Source of the DNA: Blastomonas ursincola
GTDB lineage: Bacteria > Pseudomonadota > Alphaproteobacteria > Sphingomonadales > Sphingomonadaceae
Assembly: GCF_013607875.1 (NCBI RefSeq)
Contig: NZ_VDES01000001.1
Coordinates: 600,316 to 664,315 of the forward strand
Reading direction: 5' to 3'
Length of the DNA stretch: 64,000 bases
The translations under genes and the position numbers were made by a program. Of this stretch, positions 1 to 8,914 are shown piece after piece (positions within the stretch are counted from its first letter, which is position 1; each line of letters begins with the position of its first letter). The notes beneath the pieces are model-generated. The model searched no databases, had not been told where the DNA came from, and saw only the letters and a list, made by a program, of their open reading frames with translations.

Positions 1-846
1 GTCTTCAAAGAACGTCCAGCCATCCGCGACCAGTTGCGCCAGAGGGCTTCCCACCTGTGGGATCGCGAGAACCGAGAGTGTGACCGGGAACCAGCTATTG
101 GTTGCGCCAAGGAGAATTGCGCGAGGTTCCTCGGTGCAATCGTCCTCAAAGCGATCCACGTGCGGATGTCGCCCTCGGCAGGCTGGAAGGTTGTCTCGAC
201 CTGCCTGACCAAAAGCCTGCGCCATGTTCTTCGATGCGCCGCAGCCATCGCATTTGACCCACAGGTTCTCGGTTTGAAGTGATGCGCCGCTCTCGAAGAA
301 CCTCAGCGTCGCACGACAGGTGCTAGGTCCACCGTGAACGAACCAGTGCCAGGCAAAGTCGTCGAGGTGGCCAGCCCGACATGCCATGAGAAAGCGCGCC
401 GGGACGGCATCGGCATCCCTGGCCCTTTGATCGTTATTCGATCCGCGACAGCCCTCATGGACGAAACGCGTCAGCTCGGGGCGATACCTGTTTTCCTTCA
501 GCTTGAACAAGCCGGCGTCATACGGCGATAGCAGGCCGCATTTGACGCAGCGCAGCCACCGCGGGAAGGGTTTGACGGGCACGCCGATCAGCGCGGCGGC
601 TGAAAATGGGTCTGTGATATCCCTTTCGCCCACGGGCGGCATACGTAATGATTCGACTTGGGGTCCGAGCACGCCTCGGACGTTGGCGAGCAACCGTGCC
701 TCTTGGATCGGCTGACACCTGTCTTTCTCCCAGCGGTCGATCCCCATCGTGACCACCGACATGTTCGGGAGGTCGATCAAGGCTCCGGGGCCGTAGGTCC
801 AAAGCAACTGGCTCGGTCGAATTTCTCCTACGGGTGTCCTGCTCAT
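1..846 (-). CDS. drmB: DISARM protein DrmB, N-terminal part (runs off left edge)
   Basis: Reading the minus strand from the ATG at 846 gives 282 uninterrupted codons to the window edge. The N-terminus contains RPSQLLWTYGPGALIDLP and a following VVTMGIDRW segment, which is the typical start of DUF1998/DrmB proteins. Cysteine pairs follow (CVKCG, then CDGCG), as expected for the zinc-binding part. The ATG overlaps the drmA stop in an ATGA. In DISARM, DrmA and DrmB form a DNA-binding core complex; that role is family knowledge. The C-terminal part and any drmC gene lie outside the window. Confidence 0.9.
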   Translation of the reverse strand, partial: MSRTPVGEIRPSQLLWTYGPGALIDLPNMSVVTMGIDRWEKDRCQPIQEARLLANVRGVLGPQVESLRMPPVGERDITDPFSAAALIGVPVKPFPRWLRCVKCGLLSPYDAGLFKLKENRYRPELTRFVHEGCRGSNNDQRARDADAVPARFLMACRAGHLDDFAWHWFVHGGPSTCRATLRFFESGASLQTENLWVKCDGCGASKNMAQAFGQAGRDNLPACRGRHPHVDRFEDDCTEEPRAILLGATNSWFPVTLSVLAIPQVGSPLAQLVADGWTFFED

Positions 847-3800
847 TGCTGATCCTCCTGGGGCTGCGTCACCCGCGGTCTCCAAGTCGGATCACTCGTC
901 GAACGGTCGTCCTCCATCACGAGCCTGACACCAGGCTCGACTTCGCGCATGGACATCGGGACCGTCCAATCGGTCCAAGGTTTGATGCCCGGCGCCGAAA
1001 GCAGCGGATAGGCGGTGGGGCCTGCGCCGTGCTTCTGGTAGACGAGCGTGCGGCCGCCGACGCCCGCTTCATTGGCCCAATCGTCAGCGCGGCTCTTCAT
1101 CTCGGCTTCGGTCAGGGTTTTCTTCCCCGAGTCTTCGGTGACTTCCCAGGTGCGAGCGGCGACGGCGCCGATCGTATCCAACATCTCTTTGCGGCTCGGA
1201 CTGTTCATGGCGCCAGCGCCGTCGTTTGCGGCGAAGGGATCGTAGGTGTGACGCATGATGGAGAGCATCGCGCCGGTAAGCCCACGGTCCAACGCCCGTG
1301 GCGAGAACGGGGTGACGGATTGAGCTTCGACGTGCTGATAGAAGGTCGCGTGGTAATGCTCGAAGGTCTCGTAATGCGACAAGTCCCGAGGCCGCGCCCA
1401 CGTCAGCACAGTGGCCACCAGTCCTGGCGGCGTTCGGCCCACACGGCTGGTCGCCTGGATGTACTCGGCCGTTCCCTTGGGTTGTCCGTTTACGACCATC
1501 ACTCCGAGACGATTCACGTCGACACCGACCGACAGCATGTTCGTCGCGAGAACGGCATCGATCGGCCGGGCCTCCCCTGGCTTCCTATTGGTCACCCATT
1601 TGCCTAGTGCCGGGTCGAAGGTGCCATCGAAAGGAACCTCGAGCTGATCGAGGTATCTCGGGATGTCCTGACTGGAGACCCGCGATGTCAGTTCGCTGAT
1701 TTCCTCGACCCGTCGCTGCCCGAGCCCCGGTCGGTCCACCAGGCTCATACCGACACGGAAGGAACGCGTTTGCACGTCGTCTTCGGCCAGACGCTTCATC
1801 CCTCCGAGCTCTCGCAGCGAGTTGAAGTAGCCGACGAGGGTCATATAGGGGTCAGCCACCGGGCCGAACCGATCGAACAGCGCCTGCGCGGCGGTGAGGA
1901 ACGCCGTATAGGTTCTGATCAACACTGCAGGGCGAGAGCTGCCGGGAGCGCAGATTCCCATGTACCGTCGGCCGGGTTTCTCGCGGATGGGTCTCTGGAC
2001 CGAGAAGAAATTGTCTTCGACGTCCAGGCCGGAAGGCGGAAACACGGAAATGCGGCGCATGAAAACGTTGCGCACTTGGTCGTCGGCTCGCCGCACGGTC
2101 GCGGTGGAAGCCACGACCTTGGGACGAACCTTCGTATCGCCCAGAACCCAGCTGCTCAGTTCGTCGACGGCCGTTTCGTAAAGTCCCACCATGGTGCCCA
2201 ACGGACCGCTGATGAGATGGAACTCGTCCTGGATGATCAGGTCGGGTGGCCGAATTGCGCGGACCGGCTTCACGCTGGCGGCCGGATATGCCCCCCTCGC
2301 TCGGTGCCCCGTGCCGCAGTCGTGGCTCGGCCAGAGCAAACCATGGCGTGCGCACTCCTGCTCGACGCGGCCGAAAAGGTTCCGCACCTCGGGACGCCAT
2401 GCCATCATCGCGAACTTGTCGACGGTCGCGATCATCATCGTTGGTGGGCGGTGATAGATTTCCTCATCGACGACTTTCACGGGAAGCCCCGGGTGAGGCT
2501 GCCCGGTGGATTTCGCCTTCGAGAAATCGCAGCCGCCCAGCTTGTCGCCGCAGTGGATCAGCGTTCGGCCGGCGATCCTGTCGACCTCGATGTCGCGGCC
2601 ACCGGAGATCTCCGAACCGCACCAAGGGCAGCTGGTCAGCTGGGCAGGCGATGCAATGCCCGCCTTGTTGCGATCGTTGTTTCGAATGGCCTCGACAGCC
2701 TGGTGAGACGCTTCGGTCGTCCCCGGTGTCACGCGATTGCCGACCCAGAGACCGAGCGTGAAAGGTTCCTTGCCCCAGGTCTTGTCGTCTGCACGACGGA
2801 TGACCTCCATCGCGCAGAGCAGTGTCGTCGCCCTCTGGAACTGCTGAAGAGTAAGCAGTCGCAGCGTGTAGCGCATGATGACGGCGAGACCGCGTGATGC
2901 GTCGAGGCCGCCGAGATCATTCTTCAGTCGGCGCATGGCCATGGCGAAGGCCGCCACACCGAGGTAGGCCTCGGTCTTGCCACCACCCGTCGGGAACCAG
3001 AGGAGATCGGCGAACGCCTCGACCGGCTTCGTCCGGTCCGGGTGTGTCGGATCGGCGAGAGACGGGATCGACAGGAGCAGGAACGCAAGCTGGAACGGGC
3101 GCCACGATCTGTTCTTCGGCACGTCCAAAGTGCTCACGTCGACGGCTTCGTTCCGTCTGCGCTTCAGAGCGTAGATGCTTCGGACACGCTGCATCGCCAT
3201 GGACCGGTTGGCAAAGCGGAACGCCTCCATCGCTTTCGGGTCGGCGAAGAGAGTGTCCATGCCCTCTCGGAGGCGGCGCAGGATCTCCTCGCAGCGCTGA
3301 ATGACGTCCTTGCCCGGATCGTCGAAGCCGGTGATCTCGGACCCCAGCCGGGCCTTTTGCTCACCGATCCAAACGGCGTAATCGTCGACGAGGCACGAGA
3401 GAGCGTCGCGCAGCGCGTCCGGCGCCATCTCCGCCAGCCGCGTCATGTCGAGCCAGCCCTCGTCGACCATGCGCCGCATGGCAGGGCGGTCCCTGGGATC
3501 GAGGCCGGGCGTTTCGGTGACGGCGACTTCGTAGCGCGGGATGATCTCGGTTCTGACGCGATGGGCCTTCGTAGGGTCCTTGGGCGTCGTATCGGCGTGA
3601 ACGGACACCCCGTGTCCGACCGCGAACTCCAGCCTGTTGCGATAGATGAGCGCGAGACGGTCGCGTTCCGGGTCTTCGACGACTACTTCGTTGGAGGGGC
3701 GACGCAGAAAAACCGACCTGTCCCCGTGATCTTCGGGGGCCTCTACGGTGATCTCCGGCTGGAACAGCCAGGCGCGGTCCTTGTTGTCTTCGGGTTCCAA

Positions 3801-4832
3801 CTGCCCGTTGACGAGGAACAAAGTGACCAGGCGCTCCCCTTTGTTGTTCGTCCGAACCGTCCCCTGCAGGCGGACGTCCGGTTGATCGGGGTCTGGAGTG
3901 GACGGCTTGATCGGCCCGTCGACGAGCGGAACCGTGACGACGCCACCACACGGGATGCGCTGCCAGACCCTGACCTTCACCTCCTCCTGGTGACCGGTCT
4001 GGCGATTCTTTCGCGTCTTGACGATGTCGTGTTCATCGTTCGGGACCCGCTCGTAGCGTCCCCACCGTGCATCGACGGCCAGCTTCCCGACATCGGGCGC
4101 CACGCAGAAGGTAAGGCCCATGCTGGAGGGAACCAGCGACTGGTTGTTCGTCGTGTCGATCTCGTCGAGCGCGTCGTCTTCGGGCTCCACCCGGCCCGAG
4201 GCACTGGCGAACTCGGCGCCGGGCTCGTGGAGTGGCGCCGTCCGTTCATCCTCGAGGTCGCCAGCCTCCTCGGCTGCCGAGGCTGGTTCGACTCGTGCCG
4301 CCTGGTCGTCATCCGGCCGGCGCGGCGCCAGCTTGCCGACCAGATAGCGGTCGCGGACGCTCATGTCCTTGATCAGCTCATGGGGGCCACCGGCGGGGCC
4401 GAGCAGATCGTCACGCACGGCGAGTTCCAGGAGGTCGCGGGTGTAGACGACATCGTCGATCAGCGGCACTGTGCCGGGGTCAGGAACGCCGAGCAGCGGT
4501 AGGATGCGGAGGAACTCGTCCCATGGGAGCCGCACAACAGGGCCGGTCGGCGCGGTCAAGCCGAGGACGGCGAGCGGCACGGACGGTTCGACGGTCTGCC
4601 AATGGTCGAAATGGATCGTGGCGCCGTCGAGGTCCGAGCGGATGCGAAGGATACGGCCCACCTCGGAGACGCTGCCACCATCGTCCAGTGCGACGACCCA
4701 GTGGCTCTCTTCGATTGCGCCGTGAGTGGTCGACCCCACGTCGATACGGACGGAATAGCGGGGCGCGTTGGACGTCCGCTTGACGATCCAGGCGCTGACA
4801 GATGGTTCGGTAGTCGTGGTCAGATCGGCCAT
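843..4832 (-). CDS. drmA: DISARM helicase DrmA
   Basis: A large (about 1,329 aa) superfamily 2 helicase-like protein. Seen motifs: Walker A FPTGGGKTE near residue 615, a DEFH Walker B box near 871, ASTAT near 911, and motif VI QATSRVGR near 1128. A CPWC...HCGDKLGGC zinc-like insert lies at about 737-770. These match DrmA, the helicase of the DISARM core. The frame is open up to a TTG at 4838 that overlaps the drmMI stop. The ATG at 4832 is preferred because AGGGG sits 9 bases upstream. Its position between drmMI and drmB supports the name. A generic DEAD-box helicase is the alternative, but the neighbours argue against it. Confidence 0.92.
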   Translation of the reverse strand: MADLTTTTEPSVSAWIVKRTSNAPRYSVRIDVGSTTHGAIEESHWVVALDDGGSVSEVGRILRIRSDLDGATIHFDHWQTVEPSVPLAVLGLTAPTGPVVRLPWDEFLRILPLLGVPDPGTVPLIDDVVYTRDLLELAVRDDLLGPAGGPHELIKDMSVRDRYLVGKLAPRRPDDDQAARVEPASAAEEAGDLEDERTAPLHEPGAEFASASGRVEPEDDALDEIDTTNNQSLVPSSMGLTFCVAPDVGKLAVDARWGRYERVPNDEHDIVKTRKNRQTGHQEEVKVRVWQRIPCGGVVTVPLVDGPIKPSTPDPDQPDVRLQGTVRTNNKGERLVTLFLVNGQLEPEDNKDRAWLFQPEITVEAPEDHGDRSVFLRRPSNEVVVEDPERDRLALIYRNRLEFAVGHGVSVHADTTPKDPTKAHRVRTEIIPRYEVAVTETPGLDPRDRPAMRRMVDEGWLDMTRLAEMAPDALRDALSCLVDDYAVWIGEQKARLGSEITGFDDPGKDVIQRCEEILRRLREGMDTLFADPKAMEAFRFANRSMAMQRVRSIYALKRRRNEAVDVSTLDVPKNRSWRPFQLAFLLLSIPSLADPTHPDRTKPVEAFADLLWFPTGGGKTEAYLGVAAFAMAMRRLKNDLGGLDASRGLAVIMRYTLRLLTLQQFQRATTLLCAMEVIRRADDKTWGKEPFTLGLWVGNRVTPGTTEASHQAVEAIRNNDRNKAGIASPAQLTSCPWCGSEISGGRDIEVDRIAGRTLIHCGDKLGGCDFSKAKSTGQPHPGLPVKVVDEEIYHRPPTMMIATVDKFAMMAWRPEVRNLFGRVEQECARHGLLWPSHDCGTGHRARGAYPAASVKPVRAIRPPDLIIQDEFHLISGPLGTMVGLYETAVDELSSWVLGDTKVRPKVVASTATVRRADDQVRNVFMRRISVFPPSGLDVEDNFFSVQRPIREKPGRRYMGICAPGSSRPAVLIRTYTAFLTAAQALFDRFGPVADPYMTLVGYFNSLRELGGMKRLAEDDVQTRSFRVGMSLVDRPGLGQRRVEEISELTSRVSSQDIPRYLDQLEVPFDGTFDPALGKWVTNRKPGEARPIDAVLATNMLSVGVDVNRLGVMVVNGQPKGTAEYIQATSRVGRTPPGLVATVLTWARPRDLSHYETFEHYHATFYQHVEAQSVTPFSPRALDRGLTGAMLSIMRHTYDPFAANDGAGAMNSPSRKEMLDTIGAVAARTWEVTEDSGKKTLTEAEMKSRADDWANEAGVGGRTLVYQKHGAGPTAYPLLSAPGIKPWTDWTVPMSMREVEPGVRLVMEDDRSTSDPTWRPRVTQPQEDQQ

Positions 4833-4834
4833 CG

Positions 4835-7800
4835 TCAAGCACCCCTATCATCAATTTTTAAGAGAACATCGTCGAGGTCGAGCGTAAAATCCGGCGTTTC
4901 ACTATTTCTTCTGCGGCGCCCGCGCGCCTTGCCCGACCCGGACTTTCCAGCGTCGGCTCGCTTGGCGATTTCTTCCTCATGTTGAGCTTTGTTGAGGGCG
5001 ACGAGTCTTCGAAGCAGCTCTTCTCGGATTTCTTCGCTGAGCGAATAGCGCCACTGTGCGCTACCAGAAGATGCATTCACTTCATGGAAGTCATAACTGA
5101 CGTCCAGATCGGCCCAGCCAAAAGCTGCTGCCACATGCCTATCTAGGGTCTCGAAAAGCACCCTGAGTTCTGCAATTCGAGGATCATCGTTGTCGGGCGA
5201 ATGAACCGCGTTCATGAGATCGGTGAGGCCGCATTGATGGTCCGCGCTCCAAGCGACGGCGATGTCGTTGAAGCGAAGGGCCGCATCGACTCCCTCTTGC
5301 GACACCGCCCCGCTCGGCAGCGGAAACTTTGCTATCGATTCGCTGATGGATAGCTGAAGGGTTACTCCTAAGCCTGCGCCGCTGTAGTCTTCAAGCCATG
5401 ATCGGAATGGGGTGCTCAGGCATATAGGAAATAAATCATCCCTTTCGATGCCGATCAAAACCACCTTGTTGGTGTAGATCCAATCTGAGGGAGCCAGCAT
5501 GCAGATGGGATGTTTGGTCACCTTGGAATATGCGATGAACCTTTCTCTCTGGCGAATCCTGCGCATCAAGTCAGCGCGGTGATTCCAGAACTGCCACCAA
5601 CGATCGATAAGACCTTTGTAGCTTTTCAAGGCTTCTGGCGTCCGGGTCGGTTGCACGACCTCAGTAATGAATTGATAAGCCTCAGGCCAATCGCGTTGGA
5701 TGTCGTCGAGTTCACGATCGGCAATATCAAGCGCCCACCGCGCTACGTCATTCAAGGCCGAACTGGTGATGTCATCGCCGGTGACGTAGGGCCTTAACAG
5801 ACTGTTTGGTTCATCCTTCAGGCGTTCGAACCAAGGATGGTCCGGGGTGATAACGAACGCCAGTCCCTTGCTGTTATTCACACCCTCGAAGCTGAATATC
5901 CCGTCCGACAGCGCGACGGGTGCCCAGCTATTTGCTTCTTCTGGCTCAAGGCGAGGTCCGATGCGATCACAATCATGGCCGTCTGCATCGTTCCGTCCGT
6001 TCCACTCGCCCTTGAAGAACCCGACAACTGCAACGACGACGGCAGCTGTGCCCGGCCATGGCATTCCCTTTCTTGCGAAGTAGATACTACCTCGCTTGAC
6101 TATCTCTCCGAGCCCAAGGACGATCGCACTGCCTTCTGCGATGTTGCTCGTAGCAAGCAGGCCGTAGCTGCCTCCTCGCCTCATGAGATCGGCAGCGCGT
6201 CGGTGAAAGACGACACAAAGGTCGATTTTTGCGGGAGAGACTCCGAGAACCAGTTGGCACTGCCATTGGAACCGTTCGCCCAAAGCTCCCTTCCACAAGC
6301 GATTGCCCAAGAACGGTGGGTTCCCGACGATGGCGTCAAAACCTCCATTTTCTCGGTCAAAGACCTCTGGAAATTCAAGCGGCCAATGGAATGGGTGCCG
6401 CGCGGTGCTGTCTAGGGAGTCTTTTGCCAAGTCAGTTGATGCATCGCGCCGGAGCCTATCTTTCTTTGAGTTTTCGCCACTTACCATGGCGTCGGCGAAT
6501 GCAGCCAGCGTCTCGATCCTGGCTGTCCGTTCTCCAGCCCGATCTTCAGCCAGAATAATGCCGACGAACGCATCGGCAATGAGCGTCGGCAGTGCCAGCT
6601 CGCCGCGCGATTGCGTGTCGAGTGCCGCCATCGCTTCGACATCCTTTATGTCGCGAATGGGGATATCCCGCAGACGCGCGCGAAGTTCGAGTGCCTTGTC
6701 GATCGCTAACCGGATCGTCCGACCGAATAGTCGAAGCTGAGTCTTTCCCTTCGGGCTCATGTCGAGCTCGACCAGCTGACCGATATCGTGAATGCCGAGA
6801 AGGCTGTCACCGCTACGGAGATTGTGGTCGAGGAAGCCGAACGGCCGCCCTTTCGACATGGTGGTAAGCCAGAGCGAGAGCTTGGCCAGCTCCACGGCTA
6901 GCGGGTTCTTGTCCACACCGTAGAGGCACCGCTCAGCGACGAGGCGGCGGGCGACAATGACGCGCTCCTCTGCGTCCTGCGACAGAGGATCGAAGCCCTC
7001 GGCGGTGGCATCTTCGACGATGCGCCCTTCGCTGTCGATTTGCTTGCCGCGAGCCTCCGTCACCGACCAAGCCTCGACCAGCCGGTCGGAGAGCCAGCGG
7101 CACGCCTGTACCAGGAACGCTCCGGATCCCATGGCAGGATCGCAGATCTTCAGGTCGAGCAGCTCCTCGGCGCTCTTCAGCTCCCAGTCCTCGGGCACCT
7201 TGCCCTCGGCCGGACCGCGATAGGCGACGGGCGTCAGCGTCTCTTCGACGATTTTTTCCGTCAGGCTCTTGGGCGTGTAGTGTGTGCCGCTGTCGCGCCG
7301 GTCGGCGCCGAGCACGACGACGAAAGCGCCCTTGTGGTGCACGAGAGGATAGCCCCAGGGGTCGGTCCGCAGGAGGGGCGCGTAGGGCAGGATGCGGTCG
7401 CGCAGACCGATGTCGCCGCGGCAAACGGTGAGTAGGCGCGCGGCGAGACGATCGTCGGCTGCCCGCTCGTGGGCGTTGCGGATGGCGGACTCCGAGCGTT
7501 CGCTCCGTTCCTTCAGCAGTTCAGCAACCCTCGCCGGACCATCCAGGCGCGCCGACTCGATCTCGCCGAGCGTCACGCGCGGGCTCTTGGCCTTCGCGCC
7601 GCTGTCGAGTTCCAGCGTGACGTCGTCGACGCGCTTCACCGTGCGTTCGAGGAGACCCTCATAGACGTGCCCGATCTGCTCCACGTCGAGTGCGCGGTAG
7701 GACAATGTGCGGCCTTCGAAGGTCTGGATCGCTTCCAACAGCAGCAGAACGGTGCGGTCGTCGATCGGCAGCGGTTCGGCCGGATCACTGCGCCAGCTCG

Positions 7801-8914
7801 TGCCCTTCTTTCGCCCTTCGAGGAAGGGGTAGCGATCGGGATCGAACAGTGAACCACCGAGTGCTGGAAGGCGCAGCGTCGGATGATCGATCCCGCCGTA
7901 GACGCCGCGAAACAGGGCGAGCAGACGCGACCAAGCGGACCGGCGACGCTCGAGGATCTCTTCGGAATCTGCCCGCAGCTGCATTCGCAGGCTGGAGATG
8001 GCGTAGAAGGAGTCGTAGCGGGGATCGCCGAGCAACAGCAGGGCGCGTTCCTCGGCCGATAGCAGGAAGACGAGCCGCATCATGACCGTCAAACCAGCCT
8101 CGTAGAGCTCTCGCGGATCGACGTCGCGCAGGAGTTCGCGATTGCGATCCTGATCGGCGCGGTCGAGCGCCTGGACGAGCACTTCAACGGCGCGCCGGAC
8201 CTGTTCTCCGAGCGCCTCCGTCACGTCGTCCTGGTGCTTCAGAGAACGCTCATAGAGCGCAGGCAGCTTGCCCTCGTCGGGTCCGAAGAAGCGGCGGATG
8301 CCCAGAAGGCTGACGAAGGCGCGCAGCGTTTCCGGTTCCTGGCCCCAGAGGCGCGCATACCAGCTCGCGAAGCCTGCAACGGCGCCGAAGGGCGCGTGGA
8401 CGAGCATCCAGCGCTCGCCATTGGTGACGATGCCAGTGGGGCATCCTGTAGCCCGGAGCAGAGCGACCATCCGGTCGCCCGGGGTGATCGCGAGGCCATC
8501 GAAACGGCGCGTCGCGTCGAGATCGGTGTCGGGCTCGTAGACGTGGATGAGCAGAAGCGGTTCGTCGGAGTTCGTTGGATTCACGACCGCCAGATCGGGC
8601 GCGACCGTGACCCCGTGTTCGGGCATTGAGACAGTCAGCTTCTCAGGCAGTCTCGCGCCCCTGCGCAGCACCGTCTCATCCATTTCCAGCGCGGTGACCA
8701 GCACGTCGTCGATCCAGGCCGCGTGCAGCGCTGGAAGGTCGAGGTCGTCCATGTCGACGGCATCGCGCCATTCCTCATAGGTCCGACGAAGCCGCTGAGG
8801 CCGCCCGGAAGGCAAAGCTTCGAGGCCTTGCGGGAAGACATCCCGCAGCACGGGCACCGCCAGGAAGGGCCCGGAGACTTCGACGAGGTTTAGCCACTCG
8901 TGATCGTTGCTCAT
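4835..8914 (-). CDS. drmMI: DISARM N6-adenine DNA methyltransferase DrmMI
   Basis: A 1,359 aa protein with SAM-binding motif I DPAMGSGAF at 592-600 and catalytic motif IV NPPF at 865-868, the signature of Eco57I/type IIG-like N6-adenine methyltransferases. Family knowledge: DrmMI marks host DNA as self in class 1 DISARM. It begins with an ATGA overlap with the drmD stop, so the two are probably translationally coupled. The C-terminal third (bases about 4,900-6,500), where target recognition is expected, is visibly more A/T-rich than the rest. No PD-(D/E)XK nuclease motif was recognised, so restriction would depend on the other Drm proteins. Confidence 0.92.
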   Translation of the reverse strand: MSNDHEWLNLVEVSGPFLAVPVLRDVFPQGLEALPSGRPQRLRRTYEEWRDAVDMDDLDLPALHAAWIDDVLVTALEMDETVLRRGARLPEKLTVSMPEHGVTVAPDLAVVNPTNSDEPLLLIHVYEPDTDLDATRRFDGLAITPGDRMVALLRATGCPTGIVTNGERWMLVHAPFGAVAGFASWYARLWGQEPETLRAFVSLLGIRRFFGPDEGKLPALYERSLKHQDDVTEALGEQVRRAVEVLVQALDRADQDRNRELLRDVDPRELYEAGLTVMMRLVFLLSAEERALLLLGDPRYDSFYAISSLRMQLRADSEEILERRRSAWSRLLALFRGVYGGIDHPTLRLPALGGSLFDPDRYPFLEGRKKGTSWRSDPAEPLPIDDRTVLLLLEAIQTFEGRTLSYRALDVEQIGHVYEGLLERTVKRVDDVTLELDSGAKAKSPRVTLGEIESARLDGPARVAELLKERSERSESAIRNAHERAADDRLAARLLTVCRGDIGLRDRILPYAPLLRTDPWGYPLVHHKGAFVVVLGADRRDSGTHYTPKSLTEKIVEETLTPVAYRGPAEGKVPEDWELKSAEELLDLKICDPAMGSGAFLVQACRWLSDRLVEAWSVTEARGKQIDSEGRIVEDATAEGFDPLSQDAEERVIVARRLVAERCLYGVDKNPLAVELAKLSLWLTTMSKGRPFGFLDHNLRSGDSLLGIHDIGQLVELDMSPKGKTQLRLFGRTIRLAIDKALELRARLRDIPIRDIKDVEAMAALDTQSRGELALPTLIADAFVGIILAEDRAGERTARIETLAAFADAMVSGENSKKDRLRRDASTDLAKDSLDSTARHPFHWPLEFPEVFDRENGGFDAIVGNPPFLGNRLWKGALGERFQWQCQLVLGVSPAKIDLCVVFHRRAADLMRRGGSYGLLATSNIAEGSAIVLGLGEIVKRGSIYFARKGMPWPGTAAVVVAVVGFFKGEWNGRNDADGHDCDRIGPRLEPEEANSWAPVALSDGIFSFEGVNNSKGLAFVITPDHPWFERLKDEPNSLLRPYVTGDDITSSALNDVARWALDIADRELDDIQRDWPEAYQFITEVVQPTRTPEALKSYKGLIDRWWQFWNHRADLMRRIRQRERFIAYSKVTKHPICMLAPSDWIYTNKVVLIGIERDDLFPICLSTPFRSWLEDYSGAGLGVTLQLSISESIAKFPLPSGAVSQEGVDAALRFNDIAVAWSADHQCGLTDLMNAVHSPDNDDPRIAELRVLFETLDRHVAAAFGWADLDVSYDFHEVNASSGSAQWRYSLSEEIREELLRRLVALNKAQHEEEIAKRADAGKSGSGKARGRRRRNSETPDFTLDLDDVLLKIDDRGA

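Noticed and set aside
3042-4502. 486-codon plus-strand frame antisense to drmA
   Set aside because: No family match and no regulatory signals; it mirrors the third-position GC of drmA.
5329-5363. GTAACC followed by CGAA on the minus strand inside drmMI
   Set aside because: The spacer is 17 instead of 16 and it lies within coding sequence, so it is probably chance.
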